From Arcanobacterium buesumense (GTDB taxonomy: Bacteria; Actinomycetota; Actinomycetes; Actinomycetales; Actinomycetaceae), in the NCBI RefSeq assembly GCF_012563545.1, contig NZ_CP050804.1, positions 806,001 through 870,000 on the forward strand: a DNA stretch of 64,000 bases. Direction: 5' to 3'. Below the pieces are notes generated by a model. The model did not search any database, was not told where the DNA came from, and saw only the letters and a program-made list of their open reading frames with translations. Positions 55,622 through 64,000 of the stretch are shown piece after piece. The translations under genes were made by a program, and so were the position numbers. The first letter of the stretch is position 1. Each line of letters begins with the position of its first letter.

Positions 55622-55999
55622 ATGAAATTTGTAATCATTATCCTGATGATGCTTGTCTTTATGTTTATGATGCGCAGAACTGCGCTTAAAACTCAGCAAA
55701 AGCAAAAAGAGATGCGTGATGAAGCGATTACAATCGGCAATAACGTTGTCACCTCTTCTGGATTTTTTGGAAGAATTGTTGATATTGATGGCGATGCTGT
55801 CACATTGGAATCTCCGTCCGGTGACGAAACAGTGTGGATGCGTAGTGCGATTATGTCGCAGATGGATATCCCACTTGCTGTTGAGGATGAAGATGAAACG
55901 TATGACACCGAATCAGAAACCGATGTTGATATAGATACCGATTCGGTATTTGATGACGGTTCTGATTCGAGTGATAACCAAGGCTCAGCGTGGAAATAA
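55622..55999 (+). CDS. yajC: Preprotein translocase subunit YajC
   Basis: 125 residues: a single N-terminal membrane helix (IIILMMLVFMFMM) followed by the conserved region RRTALKTQQKQKEMRDEAI and GNNVVTSSGFFGRIVDIDGDAVTLE. It is an accessory subunit of SecDF-YajC. The C-terminus is very acidic (about 35 residues rich in D, E, S, T). The Shine-Dalgarno is weak (GAAAG). It sits 37 bases before secD, the usual neighbour. Confidence 0.92.
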   Translation: MKFVIIILMMLVFMFMMRRTALKTQQKQKEMRDEAITIGNNVVTSSGFFGRIVDIDGDAVTLESPSGDETVWMRSAIMSQMDIPLAVEDEDETYDTESETDVDIDTDSVFDDGSDSSDNQGSAWK

Positions 56000-56036
56000 G
56001 TTCCCGCTTACCTGAAGAATGTCAAGGAGTACACGC

Positions 56037-57893
56037 GTGCAAAACTCACGTGATGAACTGAGCAAGCAAAGTAAGCCCGTCGGGCGCCTCATTGTTCTTA
56101 TTGTGCTGATTGTGGCCCTTTTTGCCGCACTCGGTTTTGGTACCTTTACTGGTACGAAGAATAGGTTCTTGCCAGAATTAGCACTAGACCTCGAGGGCGG
56201 TACACAGATCATCCTCACCCCCTCAACTACTGATGGCTCGGAGGTGACTGATGAGGACGTTAAACAAGCTATTGAAATCATCCGTCAACGAGTAGACGCC
56301 TCTGGCGTTGCCGAAGCAGAAATTACCGCGCAAGGCGGCTCCAATATTATTGTTGCTTTGCCAGGGCAGCCTGATAAAGCAACGTTGGATCTTGTGCGTA
56401 CATCTGCAGTCCTTCGGATGCGACCAGTATTATCCTTAGCCGATCCACATGCGATAAGTAAAGAAGACCTTATCAAGCAACTCGGGGACAAAGCTGAAGG
56501 TCTTGATGCGAGCACAATGACTGAAGAACAGTATCAAGAAGAAGTCATGAAGCTTGCTGATACTGACGGCGATGGAAAGCTTTCCGATACGTCAATATCC
56601 GCTCCTGCGGATTCGTCCGATCCGGCATGGGTGACAGAGCAAGTTATTTATAATTCGCTCGTTTTGGAATGTGGTTCGAAAGATGAAGCTATTTCATCGA
56701 ATGCTGACGATCCAAACAAGCCGCTGGTGTCGTGTGCTCCTGACGGTACAATTAAATATCTCCTTGGCCCTTCGGAGCTTGAAGGATCTACTATTGCTTC
56801 AGCTAGCTCAGGTCCGGCAGTAAACAACCAAGGACAGCCTACCGGTGGTTTTGCTGTTCATATGAATTTCAATTCTGAAGGATCAGAGAAGTTCGCTGAC
56901 ATCACTGGACGTATCTCTACGTTACAACCACCACGGAACCAATTTGCAATTGTCCTTGATGGGAAAACAGTTTCTGCCCCACGTACTTCAACATCAATTA
57001 CTGGTGGACAAGCGCAGATTACTGGATCATTTAAAGCAAAAGAGGCAGCCGGTCTAGCCAATCAGCTTAATTTCGGTTCCCTACCACTGTTCTTTGAAGT
57101 ACAATCTGAAGAACAAATTTCAGCTACTTTAGGTGCCGAACAACTTGAATCTGGTCTCATTGCAGGACTATTTGGTGCGTTACTTATTGTGCTCTACATG
57201 TTGTGGCAGTATCACGCTTTAGGTCTTATTGCGATTGCTTCGATTGGTGTTTCTACCGGGTTGTCCTTCTTAGTCATTTCATTCTTGTCATGGACAATGG
57301 ATTATCGTCTATCAATGGCAGGCGTTTTAGGTATCATTATTTCGATTGGCGTGACTGCGGATTCCTTTATTGTTTACTTCGAGAGAATTCGGGATGAAAT
57401 TCGTGACGGTCGTACAATCCGTAGCGGTATTGAACACGGCTGGGATCGTGCTCGGCGCACGATTATTATTTCGGATCTTGTGAATCTTGTTGCTGCTTCA
57501 GTTTTGTTTATTTTGACTGTTGGTTCAGTGCGCGGATTCGCATTTACTCTCGGAATTACCACAGTCCTCGACTTGATTGTTGTCATGATGTTTACTTATC
57601 CCGTTATGCACTATCTCGGCAAGACATCGTATTTTGGAGATGGAAAACGTGGTTCGGGTCTAGATGCGCAAAAACTCGAGCAGACGCCAATCTATCGTGG
57701 CCGGTCTTATGCTCTTGCGAAGCCAGCGAAGAAAGTGCGTAAAGTCAAAGCAGTTAGTGCCGATGGAACTGAAGTCGAACTTAATAAAGATGAATATCCA
57801 GACGAACGTTTCGTTGACCAACACGAAACTCTCGCACAGCGTCGCGCGCGTGAACGCCGCGAACGAAAAGCTGCTCAAGAAGGGGAGAACTAA
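56037..57893 (+). CDS. secD: Protein translocase subunit SecD
   Basis: 618 residues. An RND-type membrane protein that uses the proton motive force to complete Sec export. It has one N-terminal helix (LIVLIVLIVALFAALGFGTF), a large periplasmic domain with DLEGGTQIILTP and the P1 region, then five C-terminal helices (GLIAGLFGALLIVLYMLWQY, LAGVLGIIISIGVTADSFIVYFERI-type SecD motif). The start is taken at GTG 56037, seven bases after AAGGAG; the ATG 56019 precedes that Shine-Dalgarno. The C-terminal tail is strongly charged. It overlaps secF by one base (TAATG). Confidence 0.94.
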   Translation: MQNSRDELSKQSKPVGRLIVLIVLIVALFAALGFGTFTGTKNRFLPELALDLEGGTQIILTPSTTDGSEVTDEDVKQAIEIIRQRVDASGVAEAEITAQGGSNIIVALPGQPDKATLDLVRTSAVLRMRPVLSLADPHAISKEDLIKQLGDKAEGLDASTMTEEQYQEEVMKLADTDGDGKLSDTSISAPADSSDPAWVTEQVIYNSLVLECGSKDEAISSNADDPNKPLVSCAPDGTIKYLLGPSELEGSTIASASSGPAVNNQGQPTGGFAVHMNFNSEGSEKFADITGRISTLQPPRNQFAIVLDGKTVSAPRTSTSITGGQAQITGSFKAKEAAGLANQLNFGSLPLFFEVQSEEQISATLGAEQLESGLIAGLFGALLIVLYMLWQYHALGLIAIASIGVSTGLSFLVISFLSWTMDYRLSMAGVLGIIISIGVTADSFIVYFERIRDEIRDGRTIRSGIEHGWDRARRTIIISDLVNLVAASVLFILTVGSVRGFAFTLGITTVLDLIVVMMFTYPVMHYLGKTSYFGDGKRGSGLDAQKLEQTPIYRGRSYALAKPAKKVRKVKAVSADGTEVELNKDEYPDERFVDQHETLAQRRARERRERKAAQEGEN

Positions 57894-58990
57894 TGTTATC
57901 AATGTATAAGATTGGCAACGATCTCTACACTGGACGTTCTTCGGTCAATATTATTGGTCGCCGGAAGACTTGGCTTGTGTTAGCTATCGTGTTGATGGTG
58001 ATATCGATTCTAGGATTTGCGATCAAATCGCCAAATACTGGTATTGAGTTCCGCGGGGGATCGCAATTTACAATTTCTGGTGTTGCTGACACCTCTCATC
58101 AAGCAGCTTATGATGTGATTAAGAAGGTTGGCAATGATGACGCTCCTCGAGTTGCAACACTCGGTTCTTCATCGATTCGAGTTCAGACTGTCAAGCTGGA
58201 TGACAAGCAAACACAAGCTGTACGAGAGGCCTTAGCAGAAGCGTATCAAGTAGCTCCGACTGATGTGACTTCTACGTTCGTTGGTCCATCGTGGGGTGCT
58301 GATATTTTGTCTAAAGCGGTTCGCGCAATGATTATCTTCATGGTGCTTATCTCGCTTGTTTTGACCATATATTTCCGTTCTTGGACGATTGCTGTTGGTG
58401 CTAATGGTGCGCTGATCCACGATTTCATCATTACGTTAGGTGTTTACTGGTGGGCAGGTTTCGAGATCACTCCAGCAACTGTTATCGGTTTGTTGACGAT
58501 TATGGGATATTCCTTATATGACACTGTTGTTGTTTTCGATAAGGTGCGGGAAAATACCGAGCATGTGACAAGTCAACATACCTACACGTATGAAGAAACA
58601 GCTAATCAAGCGATGAACCAGACCTTGATTCGTTCGTTGAATACGTCGATTACTGGATTGTTACCAGTTGCAGCAATCTTGTTTATCGGTGTGTATATTC
58701 TTGGTGCAGATACACTACGTGACCTTGCATTGGTGATGTTTGTTGGCATGTTATTGTCAACGCTCTCATCGTTAATTATTGCTGCGCCACTGGCTGTTGC
58801 ATTAGCAATGCGCAATCCAAAGATTCGTGAACATACGCAAGATGTCTTAAATCGGCGTCGAGCAGTTCAAGTAAAAGAAGAACAAACTACCGCTGACCAA
58901 GATAAACTGAAGCCGGTAGAAACAGTTGCCGGGGCTCACCAAGGGCACCGTGCGCAACCAAAACGCAATAAGAAGAGGAAGAAACGTTGA
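57893..58990 (+). CDS. secF: Protein translocase subunit SecF
   Basis: 365 residues, partner of SecD. N-terminal helix near residue 30, periplasmic region with GIEFRGGSQFTISG, then the SecF helices including VGANGALIHDFIITLGVYW and GYSLYDTVVVFDKVRENTE, the conserved D-T-V-V-x-D-R/K-x-R-E signature. A basic, lysine/arginine-rich tail ends the protein. Its TGA overlaps the apt start (TTGA). Confidence 0.94.
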   Translation: MLSMYKIGNDLYTGRSSVNIIGRRKTWLVLAIVLMVISILGFAIKSPNTGIEFRGGSQFTISGVADTSHQAAYDVIKKVGNDDAPRVATLGSSSIRVQTVKLDDKQTQAVREALAEAYQVAPTDVTSTFVGPSWGADILSKAVRAMIIFMVLISLVLTIYFRSWTIAVGANGALIHDFIITLGVYWWAGFEITPATVIGLLTIMGYSLYDTVVVFDKVRENTEHVTSQHTYTYEETANQAMNQTLIRSLNTSITGLLPVAAILFIGVYILGADTLRDLALVMFVGMLLSTLSSLIIAAPLAVALAMRNPKIREHTQDVLNRRRAVQVKEEQTTADQDKLKPVETVAGAHQGHRAQPKRNKKRKKR

Positions 58991-59535
58991 GCAGCGATAA
59001 TATTTTCCCCCAGGACGTCGTTGATCTCGTCCGTTCGCATGTTCGTGAGGTTCAGGATTTCCCAGCTCGTGGAGTATTATTCCGGGATATCACACCGTTA
59101 ATTGCAGATCCGGAAGGTTTTGCTGCACTCATTAATATGCTTGCGGAAAAGTACCGTGGCAAAGTTGATGCTGTAGCGGGACTCGAATCGCGTGGTTTCA
59201 TCCTCGCCGCACCTTTGGCTGTGGCATTAGGCGTGGGTATGCTGACAGTTCGCAAAGCTGGCCGTTTGCCTGGTCCAGTTGTTGGAATTGACTATGATCT
59301 GGAATATGGCTCCGCACGAATGGAGCTTCAACCATTTACAGTTGAAGACGGTCAGCGAGTCTTAGTTCTTGATGATGTGTTAGCTACTGGTGGTACCGCT
59401 GGAGCTGCCTGTGATTTAATTCGACAAGCAGGTGGCAACCCGATTGGTCTCTGTGTACTTATCGAGCTGACTGAATTTAATGGCCGAAACTATTTAGGCG
59501 AAGGTGTTGCAGTAGATTCAGTCTTGCAATACTGA
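58987..59535 (+). CDS. apt: Adenine phosphoribosyltransferase
   Basis: 182 residues, TTG start overlapping the secF stop by four bases, with GAAGAGGAAG upstream. Salvages adenine to AMP using PRPP. The N-terminal VQDFPARGVLFRDITPL, AGLESRGFILAAPLA and the PRPP loop VLVLDDVLATGGTAGAA are family signatures. secD-secF-apt-rel is the normal actinobacterial order. A strong terminator follows the stop. Confidence 0.95.
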   Translation: MSSDNIFPQDVVDLVRSHVREVQDFPARGVLFRDITPLIADPEGFAALINMLAEKYRGKVDAVAGLESRGFILAAPLAVALGVGMLTVRKAGRLPGPVVGIDYDLEYGSARMELQPFTVEDGQRVLVLDDVLATGGTAGAACDLIRQAGGNPIGLCVLIELTEFNGRNYLGEGVAVDSVLQY

Positions 59536-59561
59536 ATCTTGCGAGACTTAATATCACGATG

Positions 59562-59610
59562 ATGACAAGGAGGAGAAAAGCTGTTAGCTTTTCTCCTCCT
59601 TGTCATTTTT
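59562..59610 (+). terminator. Strong terminator between apt and rel
   Basis: A perfect 20-bp stem, 59562-59581 with 59587-59606, loop TGTTA, followed by TTTTT (59606-59610). The arms contain AAGGAGGAGAAAAGC and its complement, so the outer stem would also sequester an AGGAGG. Confidence 0.9.
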
Positions 59611-59661
59611 ACTATGAAATGCGCTAAAATAGGGTATCGCTGAGGCTGAGGAGGTATGAAT

Positions 59662-61980
59662 ATGACATCTCATTCGAATGTGCCACGAGTGCGCTCTCGT
59701 TTATCGTGGCTAGGCAAGAAGGTTTCTGTTCCTACCATTCTTGAACCGATGATGAGTATAGAGTCGACTAAGTCGATGAACCTTGATCGTCTGATTCACG
59801 CATACGAAGTGGCGGAAAAACTTCACCGTGGAGTGGTACGAAAGTCCGGAGAGCCGTATATTACTCATCCAGTAGCAGTAGCGACGATTTTAGCTGAACT
59901 CGGCCTTGATGAAGATACGCTAGTTGCTGCCCTTTTGCATGATACTGTGGAGGACACGCCTTATACTCTTGAAGAGCTTAGTAGCGAATTTGGCTCTACT
60001 GTGGCTCTACTAGTCGATGGGGTTACCAAGCTCGACAAGGTAAACTATGGCGATGCCGCTGCAGCTGAGACTGTGCGTAAAATGATCATCGCGATGGCTA
60101 AAGATATCCGTGTTTTATTAATCAAACTCGGCGATCGGCTACATAATGCGCGAACATGGCGCTTTGTTTCTCAATCGTCAGCTCAGCGAAAGGCTCGTGA
60201 AACATTAGAGATTTTTGCTCCTCTTGCACATCGTCTTGGAATGAATTCGATTAAGTGGGAATTGGAAGATTTATCTTTTCGTATCCTTTACCCTGCTGTC
60301 TATTCCGAAATTGAACGAATGGTACGGGAGCGTGCCCCTCAGCGTGAACGTTTTATCGAAGAAGTTAAAGAAACCCTTCAGCGAGAATTAGCTAAAGCGA
60401 ATGTTAAATGCACGATCTCTGGTCGCCCCAAGCACTATTATTCGATTTATCAAAAGATGATTTTGCGTGGTCGCGATTTTGAAGATATCTATGATCTTGT
60501 TGGTGTGCGTGTTCTCGTAGAAGAAGTTCAAGATTGTTACACCGCGCTCGGGGTAGCTAATTCTGCATATACACCAATTCAAGGTCGTATTAAAGATTAC
60601 ATTGCATCCCCTAAATTCAACCTTTACCAATCTATCCATACAACCGTTATGGGATCAGGCGGACGTACGGTAGAAATCCAAATTCGCACCTATGAGATGC
60701 ATCGGCGTGCTGAATACGGCGTGGCTGCTCATTGGCGTTATAAAGAAAATCCAAATGCTAAAGAAAGCCAACAAGCTGCTAGCCGAGAAGACACTCAGCT
60801 AGAGTGGCTTCGTCAATTAGTTGATTGGCAACGAGACACTGCTGATCCTTCTGAGTTTCTTGATTCGTTGCGTTATGAAATGTCGCGTAACAAAGTGTAT
60901 GTCTTTACCCCAGCAGGTGAAGTTAAAGAACTTCCAGCAGGCTCCACGCCAGTTGATTTTGCCTTTGCAGTACATACCGAAGTTGGTTATCGCACTGTAG
61001 GAGCGAAAGTTAATGATCGGCTAGTTACCCTGGATCATGAACTGCAATCAGGCGATACGGTTGAGATCATCACATCGAAATCAGAAGATGCTGCGCCGTC
61101 CCAAGGCTGGAGTGAATTTGTTGCCACAGCTCGTGCTCGATCAAAAATTAAGCAGTGGTACTCACGTTCGCGTAAAGAAGAAAACGCCGATATTGGTAAA
61201 GAAAAACTCGCACGCGCGATCCGTCGTCGAAACGAACCAGTTCAACGTTTGATGAGCCACGAAACCTTGAAGGCAATCGCGCAGGACTTGAATCGCTCTG
61301 ATGTTAACGATCTTTACACGGCAATCGGTGAAGGTGTTATTTCTGCAGAGTCAGTTGTCCGGCGGCTTATTGCTTCACAAGGAGGTAACGCTGGGGCTGA
61401 AGAGACGATGGCAGAAGCTGTCACGCCTACGCGTATCCAGCATCGTTCAGATGGTAATAGTTCATCGGCTGTTACCGTTACCTCGATTGAAGATACTGAT
61501 GTTCTTGTCAAATTAGCTAAGTGTTGTACTCCTGTTCCGCCAGATGAAATTGTTGGTTTTATTACTCGTGGTAAGGGGATTTCAGTTCATCGGGCAGATT
61601 GCCCGAATGTTGATTCGTTACGTCGAGAGCCTGATCGTTTTATCGATATTGCGTGGGATCGTGACGCTGATGCGGTTTACCTTGTCCAGGTACAAATTGA
61701 GGCACTTGATCGACGCGGGTTATTGGCAGATATTTCCCGTGCATTGGCTGAACACGACGTCAATATGATTTCTGGAACAATCAACACCTCTTCCCAGAGA
61801 GTAGCTAAATCAAGCTTCACTTTTGAGATGGCAGATCCGCACCATCTAGAACGTGTATTACGTGAGTTGCGCAAGATTGAAGGCGTCTACGATGCCTATC
61901 GGATCACGGGTAACAAGAAAGACGATGCTCGCCTACTTCGGGCTGCTCAAACCCCTATTCCGCGACGTAATGCGAACTAG
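59662..61980 (+). CDS. rel: Bifunctional (p)ppGpp synthetase/hydrolase Rel
   Basis: 772 residues. Makes and degrades (p)ppGpp in the stringent response. Domain order: HD hydrolase (GEPYITHPVAVATIL, AALLHDTVEDT, about 50-190), synthetase (about 220-350, DLVGVRVLVE, KFNLYQSIHTTVMG), TGS (KVYVFTPAGEVKELPAGST, about 410-475), a zinc-finger-type helical linker with CCTPVPPDEIVGF, and a C-terminal ACT domain (VQIEALDRRGLLADISRAL). The start at ATG 59662 has AGGAGG seven bases upstream; the ATG at 59656 is too close to it. Its last 26 bases overlap, tail to tail, the convergent AbiEi-like gene. Confidence 0.96.
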   Translation: MTSHSNVPRVRSRLSWLGKKVSVPTILEPMMSIESTKSMNLDRLIHAYEVAEKLHRGVVRKSGEPYITHPVAVATILAELGLDEDTLVAALLHDTVEDTPYTLEELSSEFGSTVALLVDGVTKLDKVNYGDAAAAETVRKMIIAMAKDIRVLLIKLGDRLHNARTWRFVSQSSAQRKARETLEIFAPLAHRLGMNSIKWELEDLSFRILYPAVYSEIERMVRERAPQRERFIEEVKETLQRELAKANVKCTISGRPKHYYSIYQKMILRGRDFEDIYDLVGVRVLVEEVQDCYTALGVANSAYTPIQGRIKDYIASPKFNLYQSIHTTVMGSGGRTVEIQIRTYEMHRRAEYGVAAHWRYKENPNAKESQQAASREDTQLEWLRQLVDWQRDTADPSEFLDSLRYEMSRNKVYVFTPAGEVKELPAGSTPVDFAFAVHTEVGYRTVGAKVNDRLVTLDHELQSGDTVEIITSKSEDAAPSQGWSEFVATARARSKIKQWYSRSRKEENADIGKEKLARAIRRRNEPVQRLMSHETLKAIAQDLNRSDVNDLYTAIGEGVISAESVVRRLIASQGGNAGAEETMAEAVTPTRIQHRSDGNSSSAVTVTSIEDTDVLVKLAKCCTPVPPDEIVGFITRGKGISVHRADCPNVDSLRREPDRFIDIAWDRDADAVYLVQVQIEALDRRGLLADISRALAEHDVNMISGTINTSSQRVAKSSFTFEMADPHHLERVLRELRKIEGVYDAYRITGNKKDDARLLRAAQTPIPRRNAN

Positions 61981-62512
61981 CTTGAGCGATCACAGCATCG
62001 GGTAGTTGGTAGAGTAGATCTCGTACTCCACGCATTCGAGGATGATATCTGAGCCGGTTGGCCCGCTCAACTATCTGATCAAATGATGCGCCATGCCGTA
62101 ATAGATTGAGTAATGCTTCAACACCGGTAGCTAAGTCGCTTCGAAGTAAATCAATGGCAGTTCTCTCTTTTGTTGTCAGTGTCGTTGAGCCAAGCATAAC
62201 TAAGTCAGTAACTGGATAAATTTGGCGTGGATATTTTGTTGTGGCCATATCTGGATGGCTCATAAGATGGATAGAACGAGTTAATTCAATACTCGTTTTC
62301 CCGGTGTATATCCAGTAAGCACCCACATGAGAGACAATAACTTTAGAACCATGTATTGCTCCGATAAGTCCAGCACGTTGAGTTTCGGTCAAGACATAAT
62401 TCCGCGCAATCCACCCGATACCTCCGAGTTCAACGAGAAGTCCAGAAGTAGTTAACAATTCGAATTGATTGCGTTCGTACAAAGAATGTGGTCTAAGAAT
62501 AAGTGGATGCAT
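61955..62512 (-). CDS. AbiEi-antitoxin-like/hypothetical protein
   Basis: 185 residues from the chosen ATG. It resembles the AbiEi-type antitoxin proteins of Actinobacteria: an N-terminal part with LGGIGWIARNYVLTETQR, a middle region with PVTDLVMLGSTTLTTKERTAIDLLR where V/T-T-x-x-R-T-A-x-D is the recurring motif, and a helical C-terminus. No nucleotidyltransferase (AbiEii) partner is next to it. The longer frame to 62578 runs through the terminator hairpin of the DUF349 gene and is rejected. No Shine-Dalgarno is visible before 62512. Family assignment is tentative. Confidence 0.55.
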   Translation of the reverse strand: MHPLILRPHSLYERNQFELLTTSGLLVELGGIGWIARNYVLTETQRAGLIGAIHGSKVIVSHVGAYWIYTGKTSIELTRSIHLMSHPDMATTKYPRQIYPVTDLVMLGSTTLTTKERTAIDLLRSDLATGVEALLNLLRHGASFDQIVERANRLRYHPRMRGVRDLLYQLPDAVIAQASSHYVAE

Positions 62513-62542
62513 ACAATAAGTAAAACATAGGTATAAACAACA

Positions 62543-62580
62543 CGATGGGGGTAATCCACAGCAGTGGATTACCCCCATCG
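62543..62580 (-). terminator. Terminator of the DUF349 gene
   Basis: A 17-bp perfect stem, 62543-62559 with 62564-62580, around a four-base loop, arms beginning CGATGGGGG. On the minus strand it is followed by TGTTGTTT, a moderate T-rich run. It lies 32 bases past the DUF349 stop and 30 bases before the AbiEi-like start. Confidence 0.75.
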
Positions 62581-62612
62581 ACAGTTAGCGCATATAGGCT
62601 AGACTATGATGT

Positions 62613-63941
62613 TCACTCAGCTAGGACTGCAGCAAGCCAAGTCTTACGAGCTTCAAGGGCTGCATTAAGTTCCTTCAGCTTCTTATCGTTGCCAGCACTC
62701 TTTGCCTTTTCGATATCTGCTTCAAGCTCGACGATAAGAGCTCGAAGTTGAGCGACCATACCGTCAGTACGTTCTTTCTTATCTGGGTCAGACTTACGCC
62801 ATTGCTCTGATTCTGCATCGCGAATCGCACGCTCGATATCACGCAAACGACCCTCGGTGCGAGAAACTTCTGCACGCGGTACGCGGCCAATCGCATCCCA
62901 GCGTTCACCGATGGATCGAATCTGCTCTTTCGCATAATCAACATCAGTGACTGGAACAAGCTTTTCAGCTTCCTCTAGCAGGGCAAGTTTAGCAGTCAGG
63001 TTCGCACCGAATTCCTCGTCCAGAGCCGAATTATGAGCGGATCGGGCATCGAAGAAAGATTGCTGAGCCAAGCGGAAACGCTCCCACAAGCGGTCGTCTT
63101 CCTTCTTGATCGAGCGGCCCGCGGCCTTCCACTCTTCCATGAGATCACGGAAACGGGCGGCTGTAGGGCCCCATTCGGTGGATGATGCGAGGGACTCTGC
63201 TTCAGCAATAAGTTCCTCTTTGCGTGCCACGGTAATCTTCAGAGCCGCATCACGTTCGGAGAAGTATTGACGACGGTGACGGTCAAACTTTGTACGAGCA
63301 GAAGAAAAACGCTTCCACAAGCTTTCTTCAGTTGGTCTATCGATACGTGCACCAGTACGCTGAGAAGTTTTCCAAGCCTCAAGTAAATCGGTTAGTTCCT
63401 GACGGGAGTTCTTCCAATGTGTCCGGGCTGGATCTTGGTTGGCGAGAGCTTCCGCCTTTTCCACGATCTCAGTGCGTTCAGCTAACGCTTGCTCTTTAGC
63501 AGCAGCGCGCTCGGCAGCTACTTGTTCCCGGCGCTCTTCGGCCAGTTCATCTAGCTTAGCGGTACGTTCTTTCAATGAAGCAATATCGCCAACAACAGCT
63601 GGTTCGACAAGTTGCTCATGCAAAGTTTTTAATGACTGGCGTGCTTCTTCAGGGGAAATGTTAGAAATGCGCGTCTCAAGGAGGGCGACTTGTGCTTGCA
63701 AATCTAAGAAACGACGAACGTAAAGTTCGAGCGCCTCTTCTAGGGTGCCGCCAGCAGCGTACTGACCGACGACGCGTTCAGTGCCATCGGCTTCTTTAAG
63801 CCAAACATTTCCCTCGCTATCAACACGACCAAAAGTAGCCGCGAGTTTTGCCTGCGCATCGTCAACAGGCGGAATTGGCGCAGTTGCCGGCTTAGGATGT
63901 GCGATTGCGCGCGGGGTTGGGGTGGGATTCTTATCAGTCAT
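62613..63941 (-). CDS. DUF349 domain-containing protein
   Basis: 442 residues, mostly charged alpha-helix. A proline-rich N-terminus of about 30 residues precedes an N-terminal domain with FGRVDSEGNVWLKEADGTERVVGQY. At least three DUF349 repeats follow (TDLLEAWKTSQRTGARIDRP, RDLMEEWKAAGRSIKKEDDRLWERF, IGERWDAIGRVPRAE), then a C-terminal coiled-coil segment. The function is unknown; such repeat proteins are widespread in Actinobacteria near rel. The start has AAGGAGGG upstream. Its promoter is probably at or just past the right edge of the window. Confidence 0.9.
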   Translation of the reverse strand: MTDKNPTPTPRAIAHPKPATAPIPPVDDAQAKLAATFGRVDSEGNVWLKEADGTERVVGQYAAGGTLEEALELYVRRFLDLQAQVALLETRISNISPEEARQSLKTLHEQLVEPAVVGDIASLKERTAKLDELAEERREQVAAERAAAKEQALAERTEIVEKAEALANQDPARTHWKNSRQELTDLLEAWKTSQRTGARIDRPTEESLWKRFSSARTKFDRHRRQYFSERDAALKITVARKEELIAEAESLASSTEWGPTAARFRDLMEEWKAAGRSIKKEDDRLWERFRLAQQSFFDARSAHNSALDEEFGANLTAKLALLEEAEKLVPVTDVDYAKEQIRSIGERWDAIGRVPRAEVSRTEGRLRDIERAIRDAESEQWRKSDPDKKERTDGMVAQLRALIVELEADIEKAKSAGNDKKLKELNAALEARKTWLAAVLAE

Positions 63942-64000
63942 GAGACCCTCCTTCAGACGGGGTAGACCGTTCTCGTTGTCATACGTAATTCTAGTTTACG

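Noticed and set aside
62513-62578. N-terminal extension of the AbiEi-like gene to 62578.
   Set aside because: It would translate through the terminator hairpin of the DUF349 transcript and gives a cysteine-rich, unlikely N-terminus.
1-64000. CRISPR arrays, insertion sequences, prophage or integrative-element boundaries.
   Set aside because: No regularly spaced repeats, transposase or integrase were seen. The purine island has no flanking repeats that I could detect by eye.

Overview
The window comes from a low- to mid-GC actinobacterium, most likely in or near Actinomycetaceae (Arcanobacterium/Trueperella/Actinomyces-like). Evidence: it carries actinobacterial hallmark genes (sepH, DUF4193, DUF3710, DUF3159, DUF3000, DUF5998, the PgsA-PatA-PimA phosphatidylinositol mannoside genes, a second gyrase-like ParE/ParC pair, TreY/TreZ), and GC by eye is in the 40s (not computed). 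Nearly all of it is chromosomal core sequence. I see no insertion sequence, prophage, integrase, CRISPR array or rRNA, and no gene-free stretch longer than about 300 bases.

Layout: 1-4538 holds the 3' end of parE, two tandem two-domain GNAT acetyltransferases and a convergent parC. 4652-8520 holds DUF5998, a phosphodiesterase, tdk, sepH and DUF4193. 8608-14561 is the conserved block DUF3710, OB-fold, DUF3159, two TrkA proteins, an APC permease and a TRAM-domain RNA methyltransferase, followed by an SDR oxidoreductase. 15416-28443 is a complete-looking purine operon: promoter, ZTP/ZMP riboswitch with its terminator, then purE, purC, purF, purM, purN, a PurO-type IMP cyclohydrolase, a stand-alone AICAR formyltransferase, purD, a large single-chain purL and fhs. 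28524-35001 resumes the conserved actinobacterial order with acnA, dxs, rnd and DUF3000. 35053-41576 is glgX-treY-treZ (read on the minus strand). 42111-42830 is a tRNA cluster. Then come a TSUP exporter, sdaA, and thrS-pgsA-patA-pimA-hypothetical-prsW-nudix. 52444-61980 is yebC-ruvC-ruvA-ruvB, yajC-secD-secF-apt and rel. The window ends with an AbiEi-like protein and a DUF349 protein.

The most interesting region is the purine operon. Its gene set and protein types (PurF without the catalytic N-terminal cysteine, PurO-type cyclohydrolase, split AICAR formyltransferase, PurL with a fused glutaminase) resemble anaerobic Firmicutes operons rather than the usual actinobacterial purH and purS/Q/L set. 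It sits between two halves of an otherwise conserved actinobacterial block. It is headed by an RNA matching the pfl/ZTP riboswitch consensus. ZMP/ZTP accumulates when 10-formyl-THF is short, and the last gene, fhs, makes 10-formyl-THF, so the operon looks like a self-contained feedback circuit. A ten-base-pair upstream strand that could sequester the riboswitch pseudoknot segment is an extra element I do not recognise from the family.

Start codons were moved from the longest possible ORF where Shine-Dalgarno position or family alignment favoured it. All assignments rest on reading the sequence and remembered family features. No database search was run.
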